Positions 1-10,314 of a DNA stretch of 64,000 nucleotides are shown here, in pieces (positions within the stretch are counted from its first letter, which is position 1; each line of letters starts with the position of its first letter). Source of the stretch: Brevibacterium sp. (lineage in GTDB: Bacteria; Actinomycetota; Actinomycetes; Actinomycetales; Brevibacteriaceae). The notes under the pieces were generated by a model that ran no database searches, had not been told where the DNA came from, and saw only the letters and a list, made by a program, of their open reading frames with translations. The DNA is taken from assembly GCF_031179145.1 (NCBI RefSeq), contig NZ_JAPSIB010000004.1, positions 1-64,000 on the forward strand. Reading direction: 5' to 3'. The translations under genes were made by a program, and so were the position numbers.

Positions 1-109
1 GGGCCTTGAATTCACTGAAGATGTCAGTCACTGCATTCCTTTCACGCTGTGTTGCCACAGTTCACACATTGGCGGCTTCGATTCTACTGTGTCGGCAGGG
101 GCGACCGAG

Positions 110-175
110 CATCGCCGAGGCGGGCCGACATCGCCGCGCGTCGAGGCAGTCCACGGCCATCGCCGAGGCGGGCCG
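110..175. repeat. 18-base direct repeat, two copies
   Basis: CATCGCCGAGGCGGGCCG occurs at 110-127 and again, identical, at 158-175, 48 bases apart. The rest of 1-349 has no convincing gene: its open frames on both strands are low-complexity Arg/Ala/Ser-rich shadows. The promoter of the gene at 350 is expected here but no clear -10/-35 pair was found. Confidence 0.7.
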
Positions 176-349
176 CCCTTCACGCTCCACAATCCGCCGT
201 AGACCGTCGGCACACCGCGGCTGCCCGCAGATGGCAGGACACGCAGCACTTGCAATGTTCTCGCTGACGGACCACTGTCGAAGAAGGCGAATCGGTTCCG
301 ATGTTCCAGTGGAACGGCCGAGAAGCGGCTCTCGACGAAAGGCACTCCG

Positions 350-859
350 ATGAAGTATGTGATCCTCATCCACTCGAATCCTCAGCCCTGGGGTCACCCC
401 ACTGGTGACTATCTTGCGGAGCACCAAGCGCTGCCGCAGGAGGAACGCGAGGCCATGAACTCCAACTTCGAAAAACTGTTGGGCGAACTCCAGGACCGCG
501 GCGAACTGCTGGGCGGCGAGGCGTTGGGTGATCCGGCGTCCTCCAAGCTCTATCGCTGGAAAGCTGGAGAGCCGACATCGAGTGATGGCCCGTATGCGGA
601 GACCAAGGAGCATCTCGCCGGCTTCTTCATCATCGACGTCGACTCACCGGAACGCGCCGAAGAGATCGCCGACGGATTCGCGGGACCGGGCGAAACAGTG
701 GAGCTGCGACCCATCATGTGGTTCCGAGCCGCCGGCAGCCTATGGTGGAGGCGATCGGCGGGGAGGTGTGGCGACGCGAGAGGTGCTGGAGGCTCTCGGC
801 GATCGTGCTGCAGCGCTGGTGGCCTACCGGATGGCCAGCAGTCTGTGCACGTAACCTGA
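350..859 (+). CDS. YCII (DGPF-type) domain protein
   Basis: Residues 1-125 match the small YCII/DGPF ferredoxin-like fold that usually accompanies ECF sigma factors; biochemical role unknown. Visible hallmarks are MKYVILIHSNPQPWG at the start, the SDGPYAETKEHLAGFFIIDVDS core (DGP plus the conserved G-F-I-D strand) and ETVELRPIMW, where the family normally ends. The remaining ~45 residues are Arg/Gly-rich and unlike the family, so the frame probably runs into decayed downstream sequence because the native stop was lost. A broken sigma remnant overlaps its tail. The start at 350 is set by the conserved first strand. An intact homologous cassette lies at 42235-44970. Confidence 0.75.
   Translation: MKYVILIHSNPQPWGHPTGDYLAEHQALPQEEREAMNSNFEKLLGELQDRGELLGGEALGDPASSKLYRWKAGEPTSSDGPYAETKEHLAGFFIIDVDSPERAEEIADGFAGPGETVELRPIMWFRAAGSLWWRRSAGRCGDARGAGGSRRSCCSAGGLPDGQQSVHVT
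738..854 (+). pseudogene. Remnant of ECF sigma factor (DUF6596 type)
   Basis: Just after the YCII domain, one frame reads MVEAIGGEVWRRE, resembling the first residues of the intact sigma protein at 42576 (IEAIFREEWGRL). Another frame reads REVLEALGDRAAALVAYRMA (about 777-836), resembling that protein's C-terminal TPR-like part (RGELLHHLGRTAEARAEF). The roughly 350 residues expected between them are missing, so this looks like an internally deleted, frameshifted copy. The position directly behind a YCII gene agrees with the usual YCII-sigma pairing. The similarity is short and could be partly coincidental. Confidence 0.45.
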
Positions 860-931
860 CCTGGCCATCGCCGAGGTGGCTCGTCGTCACTGCGCTTCCG
901 CCGTCACTGCGACCCGTCGAACGCCTTGGAT

Positions 932-2398
<1,467 letters not shown>

Positions 2399-2444
2399 TC
2401 AGTTCGTGCGTACAGTGCGCGATCAATCGTCAATGCCCAGTCAA

Positions 2445-2957
2445 TCACTCGCCCGCGCCTCCCGCGGCGCGCTCGAGGAAACTCTGGGCCAGGGCCGCTC
2501 CCCCGACGGCGGCATCGGCAATGACGAGCACGGTGTCGTCACCGGCGATCGTGCCGAAGATCCCGGCCATCGAGGACCGGTCGATCGCCGAGGCGAGGTA
2601 TTGTGCCGCTCCCGGTGGCGTCCGCAGCACGACCATGTTGTCCTGCGCCGAGGCGGAGACGAGGAGTTCCTCGAGCAGCCTCGGCAGCTTCGCGTCGAGG
2701 GTGTCCCCCGTCGACTGCTGCAGGCTCCGATCACCGCCCTCACCGGGGACGGCGTAGACGGATCCGGAGGTGGAGCGGATCTTCACGGCCCCCACCTCGG
2801 CGAGGTCGCGGGACAGCGTGGCCTGGGTGACGGTGATGCCGAGTTTCGCCAGCGCCTCGGCGAGCTCGATCTGCGAGTGCACTGACTCACGGGTGATGAG
2901 GTCGATGATCCGCTGCTGCCGCGCGGTCTTCGTCAGTGGGGCCGAACCCTCGGTCAT
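2445..2957 (-). CDS. argR: Arginine repressor ArgR
   Basis: Arginine-dependent transcriptional regulator of 170 residues. The N-terminal winged helix (about residues 8-80) includes TKTARQQRIIDLITRE and the recognition region ITVTQATLSRDLAEVGAVK. The C-terminal hexamerisation and arginine-binding domain includes GTIAGDDTVLVIADA with the Asp pair that contacts arginine. It lies inside the operon it should control, between argF and argH, so it is probably autoregulated. Candidate operators lie in front of argC at 8583-8624. Confidence 0.96.
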   Translation of the reverse strand: MTEGSAPLTKTARQQRIIDLITRESVHSQIELAEALAKLGITVTQATLSRDLAEVGAVKIRSTSGSVYAVPGEGGDRSLQQSTGDTLDAKLPRLLEELLVSASAQDNMVVLRTPPGAAQYLASAIDRSSMAGIFGTIAGDDTVLVIADAAVGGAALAQSFLERAAGGAGE

Positions 2958-3018
2958 CGTCGCGCCCGCCGTTCAGGGGAACCCGTGCGAACCATCATCG
3001 CTGACCCACGAAGTCTGC

Positions 3019-3942
3019 TCATCGCTGGTCCAGGAGGAACGTGAGCAGTGCCTTCTGCGCGTGGAGGCGGTTCTCGGCTTCGTCGAAGACCACCGAGGCG
3101 GGGCCGTCGATGACCGCGGCGGCGACCTCCTTGCCGCGGTAGGCGGGCAGGCAGTGGAGGAAGATCGGGTCGTTGCCGAGGCCCATCAGCTCCTCGGTGA
3201 TCTGGTACTTGACGAACGGGGAGTCCTCGCCGTCGCGGCCGCCCGCGTCCTGGCCCATCGACACCCAGGTGTCGGTGACGAGGACGTCGGCGTCCTGAGC
3301 GGCGGCGACCGGGTCGTCGGTGACCTCGACGGATCCGCCGGTGAGTTTGCCGAGTTCGGTCGCCTCGGCGATGATCCGCTCATCCGGCTGGTAGCCGGCG
3401 GGGGCGGCGATGCGCACCCGCATGCCGGCGTTGACGCCGCCGAGGACGTAGGAGTTGGCCATGTTGTTGGCCCCGTCGCCGTAGTAGCTCATGATCTGGC
3501 CGGCCGGGTCGCCGCGGTGTTCGCGGATCGTGAGCAGGTCGGCCAGGATCTGGCAGGGGTGGAAGTCGTCGGAGAGCGCGTTGACGACAGGCACTACGGA
3601 GTGCTCGGCCATCTCTTCGAGGCCGGACTGGGCGTAGGTGCGCCAGATGATCGCCGAGACCATCCGCGACATCACCTGGGCGGTGTCGGCGATCGACTCC
3701 TTGTGGCCCAGCTGCGCCTCACCCGGGTTGATGATGAGCGGCTGCCCGCCGAGGGCCGCGATCCCTGCGGCGAAGGACACGCGGGTCCGGGTCGAGGTCT
3801 TGTCGAAGATGATGGCTGCCGTCTGCGGGCCGGCGAGCGGGGTGCGCAGGTACGGCTGCGCCTTGAGCGTCACGGCCAGGTCGAGGACCTCGGTGAGCTC
3901 GGCTGGGCTGAGGTCCGTGTCCTTGAGGAAATGGCGAGTCAT
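3019..3942 (-). CDS. argF: Ornithine carbamoyltransferase
   Basis: Transfers the carbamoyl group from carbamoyl phosphate to ornithine, giving citrulline. The 307-residue protein carries the carbamoyl-phosphate motif STRTR (in FDKTSTRTRVSF), HPCQ (in DDFHPCQILADLL) and the ornithine-side HCLPAYRG with the catalytic Cys. Anabolic type by context: argD lies 84 bases upstream and argR downstream. All expected catalytic residues are present. Confidence 0.97.
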   Translation of the reverse strand: MTRHFLKDTDLSPAELTEVLDLAVTLKAQPYLRTPLAGPQTAAIIFDKTSTRTRVSFAAGIAALGGQPLIINPGEAQLGHKESIADTAQVMSRMVSAIIWRTYAQSGLEEMAEHSVVPVVNALSDDFHPCQILADLLTIREHRGDPAGQIMSYYGDGANNMANSYVLGGVNAGMRVRIAAPAGYQPDERIIAEATELGKLTGGSVEVTDDPVAAAQDADVLVTDTWVSMGQDAGGRDGEDSPFVKYQITEELMGLGNDPIFLHCLPAYRGKEVAAAVIDGPASVVFDEAENRLHAQKALLTFLLDQR

Positions 3943-4026
3943 GGTCGTCCTTCGAACGTCGTGGGAGGTGCTGGGTAGGCCCGCGTGGGGCCCGGTGCGT
4001 GATGCTGGCTGAGCGTGGGTGCTGCC

Positions 4027-5277
4027 TCAGCCGGCGATGAGGCCGGGCAGTGCGGTGAGGAACGGCTGAAGCTCCTCGCGCGTGATGGTCAGTGGCGGAG
4101 CCAGGCGCAGGCGCTCAGGCGTGACCGGGTTGATGATGAACCCGGCCTCGAGGGCGCGCGCTGCGGCTGCCTTCGCGTCGCCGTCGATTTCGACGCCGAG
4201 GAGGAGGCCGGCTCCACTCACCGACTTCACTACCGCGACCTGTTCGAGCTCCCCGCGCAGCCACTGCCCGGTGTCCCGGACATGGGTGAGCAGGTCCTCG
4301 GTCTCGATCGTGTCGATGACGGCGAGCGCCGCGGCACTGGCGAGCGGGTTCCCGCCGAACGTGGTGCCGTGCTGGCCGGCTTCGAGCAGCTTCGTGTTCT
4401 CAGCGCCGACGGTGATCGTCGCGCCGATCGGCATGCCACCGCCCAGTCCCTTCGCCGAGCTGATGATGTCGGGCACGACGCCCTCGCCGATCTCCGGGTC
4501 CTGGTGGGCGTACCAGTGCCCGGTCCGGCCCATCCCGGACTGGACCTCGTCGAGGACGAGGAGGGCCCCGGCGGAACGGGTGAGTTCGCGGGCCTTCTGC
4601 AGGTAACCGGCAGGGTGGGTGCGCACGCCCACTTCACCTTGGACGGGTTCGATGAACACGGCCGCGCAGGTGTCGTTGATGGCGGCAGCGAGCGCGTCGA
4701 CGTCGCCGTAGGGCACGTGGACGACCCCGGGCACACCGGGAGCGAAGGGTTCACGGTAGGCGGCCTTCGCTGTCAGGGCCAGCGACCCCATGGTCCGGCC
4801 GTGGAAGGCGCCTTCGACGGCGATGACGAACGGGCGTCCCCCTCCCCCGGCGCGGCGGGCCATCTTGAAGGCGGCTTCGTTCGCCTCGGTGCCGGAGTTC
4901 GACAGGAACACGGCGGAGCCGGCCGGCAGGTCGAGGATCTCGTGGAGTTTGGAGGCGAGCGCGATCTGCGGCGGGGAGGTGAAGAAGTTCGAGATGTGGC
5001 CGAGCGTGCCGGCCTGCTCGGAGATCGCCTTCACCCAGGCCGGGTGGCAGTGGCCGAGGGCATTGACGGCGATGCCGGCGAGCAGGTCGAGGTACTCCTT
5101 GCCGCTCGCATCCCAGACCTTTGACCCCTGCCCGCGGACGAGGTCGAGCTGCGGCGAGCCGAACACGGGTGAGAGAACTCGGCTGAAGTCATCGCGCCAC
5201 GTGCCGGCCTGCTCGGTGCCCGCCGAGGAGTCACTGCCTGCCGAAGAATCGCTCGACGAGGTGGTGGTCTCAGTCAT
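4027..5277 (-). CDS. argD: Acetylornithine aminotransferase
   Basis: PLP-dependent class III aminotransferase converting N-acetylglutamate semialdehyde to N-acetylornithine. Visible are [18 protein letters not shown] (phosphate-binding region), [14 protein letters not shown] (Asp contacting the PLP ring) and [14 protein letters not shown] with the Schiff-base Lys. The 416 residues are slightly long because of a Ser/Thr-rich N-terminus (about 25 residues) before the conserved region; a later start is possible but no better ATG is seen. The first 8 bases overlap the end of argB, consistent with translational coupling. Confidence 0.96.
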   Translation of the reverse strand: MTETTTSSSDSSAGSDSSAGTEQAGTWRDDFSRVLSPVFGSPQLDLVRGQGSKVWDASGKEYLDLLAGIAVNALGHCHPAWVKAISEQAGTLGHISNFFTSPPQIALASKLHEILDLPAGSAVFLSNSGTEANEAAFKMARRAGGGGRPFVIAVEGAFHGRTMGSLALTAKAAYREPFAPGVPGVVHVPYGDVDALAAAINDTCAAVFIEPVQGEVGVRTHPAGYLQKARELTRSAGALLVLDEVQSGMGRTGHWYAHQDPEIGEGVVPDIISSAKGLGGGMPIGATITVGAENTKLLEAGQHGTTFGGNPLASAAALAVIDTIETEDLLTHVRDTGQWLRGELEQVAVVKSVSGAGLLLGVEIDGDAKAAAARALEAGFIINPVTPERLRLAPPLTITREELQPFLTALPGLIAG

Positions 5278-6256
5278 GGTGATCGCCTTCCTGTAGTCCC
5301 TTGTGCCCTTCCCGCAGGTGGGCGGGTTCGATCGCGGACTCCTCGACCATTGTGCCGATGCCTTCGGAGGTGAAGATCTCGAGCAGCAGCGAGTGCGCCA
5401 TCCGACCGTCGATGATATGAGCCTGCTGGACTCCCTGCTCGATCGCCTCGAGCGCGGCGGTCATCTTCGGGATCATGCCCGAGTCCAGCGACGGCAACAG
5501 TTCGCGCAGGGTCGACGGGCTGATGCGGGAGATCAGGCTCGAGGTGTCGGGCCAGTTCGCGTAGAGGCCGGGCACGTCGGTGAGCATGATGAGCTTCTCC
5601 GCCTTGAGCGCAGTTGCGACCGCCGAGGCGGCGAGGTCGGCGTTGACGTTGAGCGGCTTTCCCGCCTCGCCGGCGATCTCCGCGGCGATCGAGCAGATGA
5701 CGGGCACCCGCCCGGCGTCGAGGAGTTCGTGGAGGACGGTGGTGTTGACCTGAGCGATTTCGCCCACCCGACCGAGGTCGATGATCTCTCCGTCCACCTC
5801 GGCGTGGGTCTTGTGCGCGAGCAGGAGGTCGGCGTCCTCACCGGAGAGGCCGATGGCGGCGTTGCCGTTCATGTTGATGCGGGACACGATCTCGCGGTTG
5901 ACCTGGCCGGAGAGGACCATGCGGATCACCTCGGCGGCCTCTTCGCTCGTCACCCGCTGGCCGGCCTTGAACTGGGACTCGATGCCGAGGCGTTTCAGCA
6001 TCGACGAGATCTGCGGTCCTCCCCCGTGGACGACGACGGGGCGGATCCCGGCGAAGCGGAGGAAGGCGATGTCGTCGGCGAAGGACTGCTGCAGTTCCGG
6101 GGAGACCATGGCGTTGCCGCCGTACTTGATGACGATCGTTGCGCCGGCGAACGTCTTGATCCAGGGCAGCGCCTCCGTCAGGGCCTCGGCCTTGACCTGG
6201 GCGGCGGCGAGCCGGGCGGCCGTGGACTTCGTGGACATGTCGTGTGGGTTGCTCAT
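5270..6256 (-). CDS. argB: N-acetylglutamate kinase
   Basis: Phosphorylates N-acetylglutamate, the usual arginine feedback point. The open frame continues upstream, but the start chosen is the ATG at 6256 ([12 protein letters not shown]) because it forms an ATGA overlap with the argJ stop; the ATG at 6238 is an alternative. From 6256 the product has 328 residues. Amino-acid-kinase motifs are [10 protein letters not shown] (phosphate-binding Lys), [14 protein letters not shown] and [13 protein letters not shown] (substrate and Mg region). The N-terminal helix before the kinase fold is of the kind found in arginine-sensitive hexameric enzymes (family knowledge). Confidence 0.96.
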   Translation of the reverse strand: MSNPHDMSTKSTAARLAAAQVKAEALTEALPWIKTFAGATIVIKYGGNAMVSPELQQSFADDIAFLRFAGIRPVVVHGGGPQISSMLKRLGIESQFKAGQRVTSEEAAEVIRMVLSGQVNREIVSRINMNGNAAIGLSGEDADLLLAHKTHAEVDGEIIDLGRVGEIAQVNTTVLHELLDAGRVPVICSIAAEIAGEAGKPLNVNADLAASAVATALKAEKLIMLTDVPGLYANWPDTSSLISRISPSTLRELLPSLDSGMIPKMTAALEAIEQGVQQAHIIDGRMAHSLLLEIFTSEGIGTMVEESAIEPAHLREGHKGLQEGDHHD

Positions 6257-7479
6257 GTGGAGTAGGCGCTGTTCTCTTCGACGTAATCGTGGGTGAGGTC
6301 CGAGGTCCAGACCGTGGCGGAGGCATCGCCTGCGTGCAGGTCGATGACGACGTCGACCGTGCGCTCGAACGTGACGAGCTCCGGGTCGGCGTCGGGCCCG
6401 GAGGCCTTGCACACGCGCACACCGTTGATCGTGACGTCGATGTTCGCGGGATCGAATGCCGCCGAGGTGGTTCCCACCTGAGCGACGACGCGGCCCCAGT
6501 TCGGGTCCTCGCCGAAGATCGCGGCCTTGAACAGATTCGACCGGCCCACCGAGCGGGAGACCATGACGGCATCCTCCTCCGAGACCGCGCCCTGCGTGGT
6601 GATCGCGATGTCGTGGTGGGCGCCTTCGGCGTCGACGTGGAGCTGGTGCATGAGGTCGAGGCAGACCTCCTTGACCACTGCAGCGAACTCGTCCGCGTCC
6701 GGGGTGACCTCGGAGGCGCCGGAGCCCATGAGGATGACGGTGTCGTTCGTCGACATGCACCCGTCGGTGTCGAGGCGGTCGAAGCTCTGACTCGTGGCGC
6801 CGCGCAGTGCCGCGTCGAGGCCGGGGGCGTCGACCTTCGCATCGGTGGTGATGACGACGAGCATCGTTGCGAGCCCGGGCGCAAGCATGCCCGCACCCTT
6901 GGCCATGCCGCCGACGGTGTAGCCGCCGGCACCGGTGCGCACAGAGGTCTTCGCGACGGTGTCGGTGGTCATGATCGCCTCGGCGGCATCGGCGCCACCG
7001 GTGTCATCGGCGGTGGCTGCTGCGACGAGGCCTGAGAGGTTGTCGATGATCCGGTCGCGGAAGTCCTGGCCACCGACGCCGATGAGCCCGGTCGAGCAGA
7101 CGAGGATGTCCTCGGCGGCAATGGAGTGGGTCGAGCGGTCGGCCTGCGCTGCGTCACCGGACGGGTCGCCCTCCTGCGCCGAGTCGCTGAGGAGGTTGGC
7201 CGTGGTCTCCGCGGTCAGAGTTGTCGTCTCGTAGCCGAAGTCGCCGGTGTAGCAGTTGGCGCCGCCGGAGTTGAGGACGACGGCGCGGGCGCGGCCGTTG
7301 GCGGAGGCCTTCTCCGACCACAGGACGGGATTGGCCTTGCACCGGTTGGAGGTGTAGACGGCGGCGACGGCATCATCGGGGCCGGTGTTGACGACGAGGG
7401 CGAGGTCCTTCTTCCCGCTCGGCTTGAGGCCGGCGGTCAGTCCGGCGGCGGTGAAGCCCCGGGGTGCGGTCACGCTCAT
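6253..7479 (-). CDS. argJ: Bifunctional ornithine acetyltransferase/N-acetylglutamate synthase
   Basis: Recycles the acetyl group from acetylornithine to glutamate. The 408-residue precursor belongs to the N-terminal-nucleophile family and should self-cleave before the Thr of [14 protein letters not shown] (family motif KGxGMxxPxxAT). The N-terminal part [22 protein letters not shown] and the C-terminal FGEDPNWGR are also typical. Whether it is mono- or bifunctional cannot be read from sequence. The start overlaps the argC stop by 4 bases and the stop overlaps the argB start by 4 bases. Confidence 0.96.
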   Translation of the reverse strand: MSVTAPRGFTAAGLTAGLKPSGKKDLALVVNTGPDDAVAAVYTSNRCKANPVLWSEKASANGRARAVVLNSGGANCYTGDFGYETTTLTAETTANLLSDSAQEGDPSGDAAQADRSTHSIAAEDILVCSTGLIGVGGQDFRDRIIDNLSGLVAAATADDTGGADAAEAIMTTDTVAKTSVRTGAGGYTVGGMAKGAGMLAPGLATMLVVITTDAKVDAPGLDAALRGATSQSFDRLDTDGCMSTNDTVILMGSGASEVTPDADEFAAVVKEVCLDLMHQLHVDAEGAHHDIAITTQGAVSEEDAVMVSRSVGRSNLFKAAIFGEDPNWGRVVAQVGTTSAAFDPANIDVTINGVRVCKASGPDADPELVTFERTVDVVIDLHAGDASATVWTSDLTHDYVEENSAYST

Positions 7480-8585
7480 GGGGCGACTCCTTCGAGCGGC
7501 AGGGCGGTCGTCTCGTCAAGGCCGAGCGCCAGATGGATGGACTGCAGGGCCTGGCCGGCGGTGCCGCGGACCAGATTGTCGAGTGCGACGACGACGAGGA
7601 CCTTGCCGGCCCGCTCGTCGACCGCGAACTGGATCTGGGCGACATTCGAGCCGGTGGTCGCCGAGGTGCGCGGCCACTGCCCGTCCGGCAGCACCCGGAT
7701 GAACGGTTCATCGGAGTAGGCAGCGGTGAAGGAATCGCGGACCGAGCCGAGGAGGGCCTCGGCGTCGAGGTCACCGCCAGCTGTGCGTGGGGCCTTCTCG
7801 CCGAGGTCGGCGGTGAGAGTCGCGAGGATCCCCCGGACCATCGGCACGAGGGTGGGCGTGAAGGAGATCCGAGTCGGACCCTCGGCGGCGTCTGCGCCGA
7901 GGACGCCGTTGAGGTTCTGCTCGATCTCGGGGACATGCCGGTGCGTTCCGCCCGTGCCGTACGGTGAGGCGTCGCCGAGGATCTCGGCGGCGGTCAGGTG
8001 AGGCTTGAGCGCCTTGCCTGCGCCGGAGACTCCGTTAGCCAGGACTGCGTTGAGTCCGGTCGGGGCGATGAGGCCGGCTTTGAGCAGGGGTGCCAGGCCC
8101 AGGGTCACGGCGGTGACGTTGCAGCCGGGCACGGCGATCCGCTTGGTGTCTCTGAGGTTCTCACGCTGTTTCGAACCGTCGGCGAGCAGCAGTTCGGGCA
8201 GTCCGTAGGTCCAGGTGCCCTGGTGGGAGGATCCGTAGAACTTCTCCCAGGCTGCGGATGAGACAAGGCGGTGATCGGCGGCAAGGTCTACGATCAGAGT
8301 GTCCGGACTGGTCTCGGCGAGTTCGGCGGCGATCTTCCCGGACTGACCGTGGGGCAGGGCCAGGACGACGATGTCGTGACCGGCGAGCACCTCGGCGGTG
8401 GATTCCTTCACCACAAGGTCGGCGAATCGGGGAAGATGGGGTTGGTGTCGACCGAGCGTCTCGCCCACCGAGGAATGCCCGCACACGGTGCGGACGCTGA
8501 GGTGAGGGTGAGTGCTCAGGAGGCGCAGCATCTCTCCGCCGGCATAGCCGGTGGCGCCGGAGACGGCAACCGTAAGATCGTTCAT
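7476..8585 (-). CDS. argC: N-acetyl-gamma-glutamyl-phosphate reductase
   Basis: NADPH-dependent reduction of N-acetylglutamyl phosphate. The Rossmann motif SGATGYAGGEMLRLL opens the protein, and the catalytic Cys lies in AVPGCNVTAVTLGL. The start at 8585 (MNDLTVAVSG) is chosen because a TATAGT -10 hexamer lies exactly 7 bases upstream on the minus strand with no Shine-Dalgarno, suggesting a leaderless message; the ATG at 8591 (MQMNDL) is possible, and the open frame reaching 8651 is not credible. First gene of the arg operon. Confidence 0.95.
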   Translation of the reverse strand: MNDLTVAVSGATGYAGGEMLRLLSTHPHLSVRTVCGHSSVGETLGRHQPHLPRFADLVVKESTAEVLAGHDIVVLALPHGQSGKIAAELAETSPDTLIVDLAADHRLVSSAAWEKFYGSSHQGTWTYGLPELLLADGSKQRENLRDTKRIAVPGCNVTAVTLGLAPLLKAGLIAPTGLNAVLANGVSGAGKALKPHLTAAEILGDASPYGTGGTHRHVPEIEQNLNGVLGADAAEGPTRISFTPTLVPMVRGILATLTADLGEKAPRTAGGDLDAEALLGSVRDSFTAAYSDEPFIRVLPDGQWPRTSATTGSNVAQIQFAVDERAGKVLVVVALDNLVRGTAGQALQSIHLALGLDETTALPLEGVAP

Positions 8586-8624
8586 TTGCATAACTATACC
8601 AAACCTCAGATGAATATGCAGGAG
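8583..8624 (-). promoter_or_regulatory. argC promoter with two ARG-box-like operators
   Basis: The 44-base gap between the divergent argC and oxidoreductase starts holds, on the minus strand, a -10 TATAGT (8598-8593) seven bases before the argC ATG. Two half-conserved ArgR sites are centred near 8592 (TGCATAACTATACC, one perfect TGCAT half) and 8616 (CAGATGAATATGCA, one perfect ATGCA half), against the actinobacterial pattern TGCAT-N4-ATGCA. The second covers the expected -35 and abuts the GGAGG ribosome site of the opposite gene. Predicted from pattern only. Confidence 0.55.
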
Positions 8625-8629
8625 GCGCA

Positions 8630-9604
8630 ATGACGCAGGCAGTTCGGGCAATGCAGGCCGGAGGACCCGAGGTTCTCGAGTTCTCGGAGATCGACACTCC
8701 CCAGCCCGGGCCGGGTGAGGTCCTCATCGACGTTGAGGCGGCCGGGGTGAATTTCATCGACACCTACCGTCGCTCCGGCGTGTATCCGATGGACTACCCG
8801 CACGTCGTCGGCGTCGAAGGCACCGGCCGAATTGCCGCCGTGGGCGAGGGAATTGAGCGCTTCTCCCCCGGCGACCGCGTCGCCTGGCACGACGCGCACG
8901 GCTCCTATGCGACCCAGGTCGTCGCGAAAGCGGACATGCTGTTGTCCGTGCCGGAGTTTGTCCGCACCGAGGTCGCAGCGGCCATGCCTCTGCAGGGACT
9001 GACCGCTCAGTACCTCGCGACGGGTTCTCACGCGATCAAGCCGGGCGAGATCGCCCTGGTCCATGCCGGCGCCGGCGGTGTCGGGCTGCTGCTCACCCAG
9101 ATCATCAAGCACCTGGGCGGCAAGGTCATCTCCACCGTGAGCACCGAGGAGAAGGCTGAGCTCTCGCGCAAGGCCGGAGCCGACGAGGTGTTCCTCTATG
9201 GCGAAGGCGTCGATGTGGCGGAGAAGGTCAGGGAGCTCACCGATGGCGAGGGCGTCCACGTCGCCTACGACGGCGTCGGCAAGGACACCTTCGACGCCTC
9301 GCTAGCCTCCACTAGGCCGCTCGGTTCGATGGTCCTGTTCGGCGGAGCGTCCGGTCAGGTGCCGCCGTTCGACATCCAGCGCCTCAACTCGTCGGGAGGG
9401 CTATTCCTCTCCCGGCCTTCACTGGCTTGGTTCGTCCGCACGCCCGAGCAGTTGGCGAAGCGTTCGGCCATGCTATTCAACGGCATCGAGCACGGCTGGC
9501 TCGACTTCCGCATCGGCGCGAAGTTTCCCCTGCCCGAAGCCGCCGAAGCGCACCGCGCGCTGGAGGGTCGGAAGACGACGGGGAAGGTTGTGCTGACGGT
9601 GTGA
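8630..9604 (+). CDS. NADPH:quinone oxidoreductase, zeta-crystallin type
   Basis: Medium-chain dehydrogenase/reductase of 324 residues that probably reduces quinones with NADPH in the cytosol. N-terminal GroES-like domain (MQAGGPEVLEFSEIDTPQPG, GVNFIDTYRRSG, HVVGVEGTGRI) and nucleotide-binding AGAGGVGLLLTQI followed by GADEVFLYGEG. It lacks the structural-zinc Cys cluster of alcohol dehydrogenases, which fits the QOR subfamily. Strong GGAGG ribosome site 5 bases before the ATG. Transcribed away from argC over a shared 44-base gap and followed by two hairpins. Confidence 0.9.
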   Translation: MTQAVRAMQAGGPEVLEFSEIDTPQPGPGEVLIDVEAAGVNFIDTYRRSGVYPMDYPHVVGVEGTGRIAAVGEGIERFSPGDRVAWHDAHGSYATQVVAKADMLLSVPEFVRTEVAAAMPLQGLTAQYLATGSHAIKPGEIALVHAGAGGVGLLLTQIIKHLGGKVISTVSTEEKAELSRKAGADEVFLYGEGVDVAEKVRELTDGEGVHVAYDGVGKDTFDASLASTRPLGSMVLFGGASGQVPPFDIQRLNSSGGLFLSRPSLAWFVRTPEQLAKRSAMLFNGIEHGWLDFRIGAKFPLPEAAEAHRALEGRKTTGKVVLTV

Positions 9605-9611
9605 AGTGCAG

Positions 9612-9654
9612 CAGCAGGCAGCGCAGGACCGAGAGAACGCCGCGCTGCCTGCTG
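9612..9654 (+). terminator. Hairpin after the oxidoreductase gene
   Basis: Thirteen-base perfect inverted repeat, CAGCAGGCAGCGC at 9612-9624 and its complement at 9642-9654, with a 17-base loop, 8 bases after the stop codon. No U-tract follows, as is common in high-GC actinobacteria. Confidence 0.6.
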
Positions 9655-9665
9655 ATTCCGACTAT

Positions 9666-9699
9666 GAATGCGGGGAACCTCGAACGGTTCCCCGCATTC
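9666..9699. terminator. Second, strong hairpin (bidirectional)
   Basis: Fourteen-base perfect stem, GAATGCGGGGAACC at 9666-9679 and its complement at 9686-9699, with a 6-base loop. It lies between the convergent oxidoreductase gene and the gene ending at 9748 and could stop transcription from both sides. No long U-tract. Confidence 0.65.
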
Positions 9700-9747
9700 G
9701 CATTCACCAAGCGGCCGGTCGCCTTCCCCAGCGTCAATGAAGCACTT

Positions 9748-10314
9748 TCAGTACTCGACGCATGCCGCATGATTTAGTCCTTCAAACGCTTCCGAGATAT
9801 CGCCGCGTGCACACCGCATAGTCGAAACGATTGCTTCCTCAAGCCAGCCCTCCGCCTCAAGGTCTTTCGGCCACCAAGCCTCACCTTCGAATGTCCAGCT
9901 TCCTGGAGATCCGCTCCATACCGAAACGCCTATGAGCTGGGCGTCATCATGGTTTCCGAACGTCAGGAGAACTTCGATAGTCAAACCCTCAGACCAGAAG
10001 TACCTGCCGAAAACGCAACCGTCCTCTTCGTCGAGACGCGCGACATTGAACCCGAGGCGATTGGTCGCGAGCCCATTGTGAACGATCGACTTCCACACTT
10101 CTCCCATCGCGGCAGCGACAGCTCTGAGATTGACGTTGATCTCTTTGCGACTTTTCAGGTTGCCAATCCGATCCGTAACCGTCCCGGGGCACCACCATTG
10201 CTCTTCCTGCAAATCGAGTGAGTGCAGCGATCCAGTGCTCTTGTCAGTGCTGATGAACCAACCATCAGCAAATCGTTGATGTGCGGTTCGATTCGACTCA
10301 GCCGGCAAATTCAT
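9748..10314 (-). CDS. Hypothetical protein, 188 residues
   Basis: I do not recognise the family. The product is acidic and Trp-rich (WWCPGTV, AWWPKDLEAEGW), with alternating hydrophobic strands suggesting a compact alpha/beta cytosolic protein; no signal peptide or membrane helix. Its start overlaps the end of the 97-residue gene upstream by 17 bases, and with the frameshifted gene before that it forms a three-gene minus-strand unit. Base composition is more AT-rich than the arg operon, suggesting acquisition. The size and company recall small immunity-type proteins, but there is no direct evidence. Confidence 0.6.
   Translation of the reverse strand: MNLPAESNRTAHQRFADGWFISTDKSTGSLHSLDLQEEQWWCPGTVTDRIGNLKSRKEINVNLRAVAAAMGEVWKSIVHNGLATNRLGFNVARLDEEDGCVFGRYFWSEGLTIEVLLTFGNHDDAQLIGVSVWSGSPGSWTFEGEAWWPKDLEAEGWLEEAIVSTMRCARGDISEAFEGLNHAACVEY

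Noticed and set aside
2770..3978. Plus-strand frame of about 400 codons opposite argR/argF
   Set aside because: Same GC-frame shadow effect; no domain, while the minus-strand genes have full motifs.
4015..5124. Plus-strand frame of about 370 codons opposite argD
   Set aside because: Shadow of argD; composition follows reversed argD codons.
6257..6760. Upstream extension of the argB frame (would add about 168 residues)
   Set aside because: Arg/His-rich nonsense overlapping argJ; the ATGA junction at 6256 gives a proper N-acetylglutamate kinase start.
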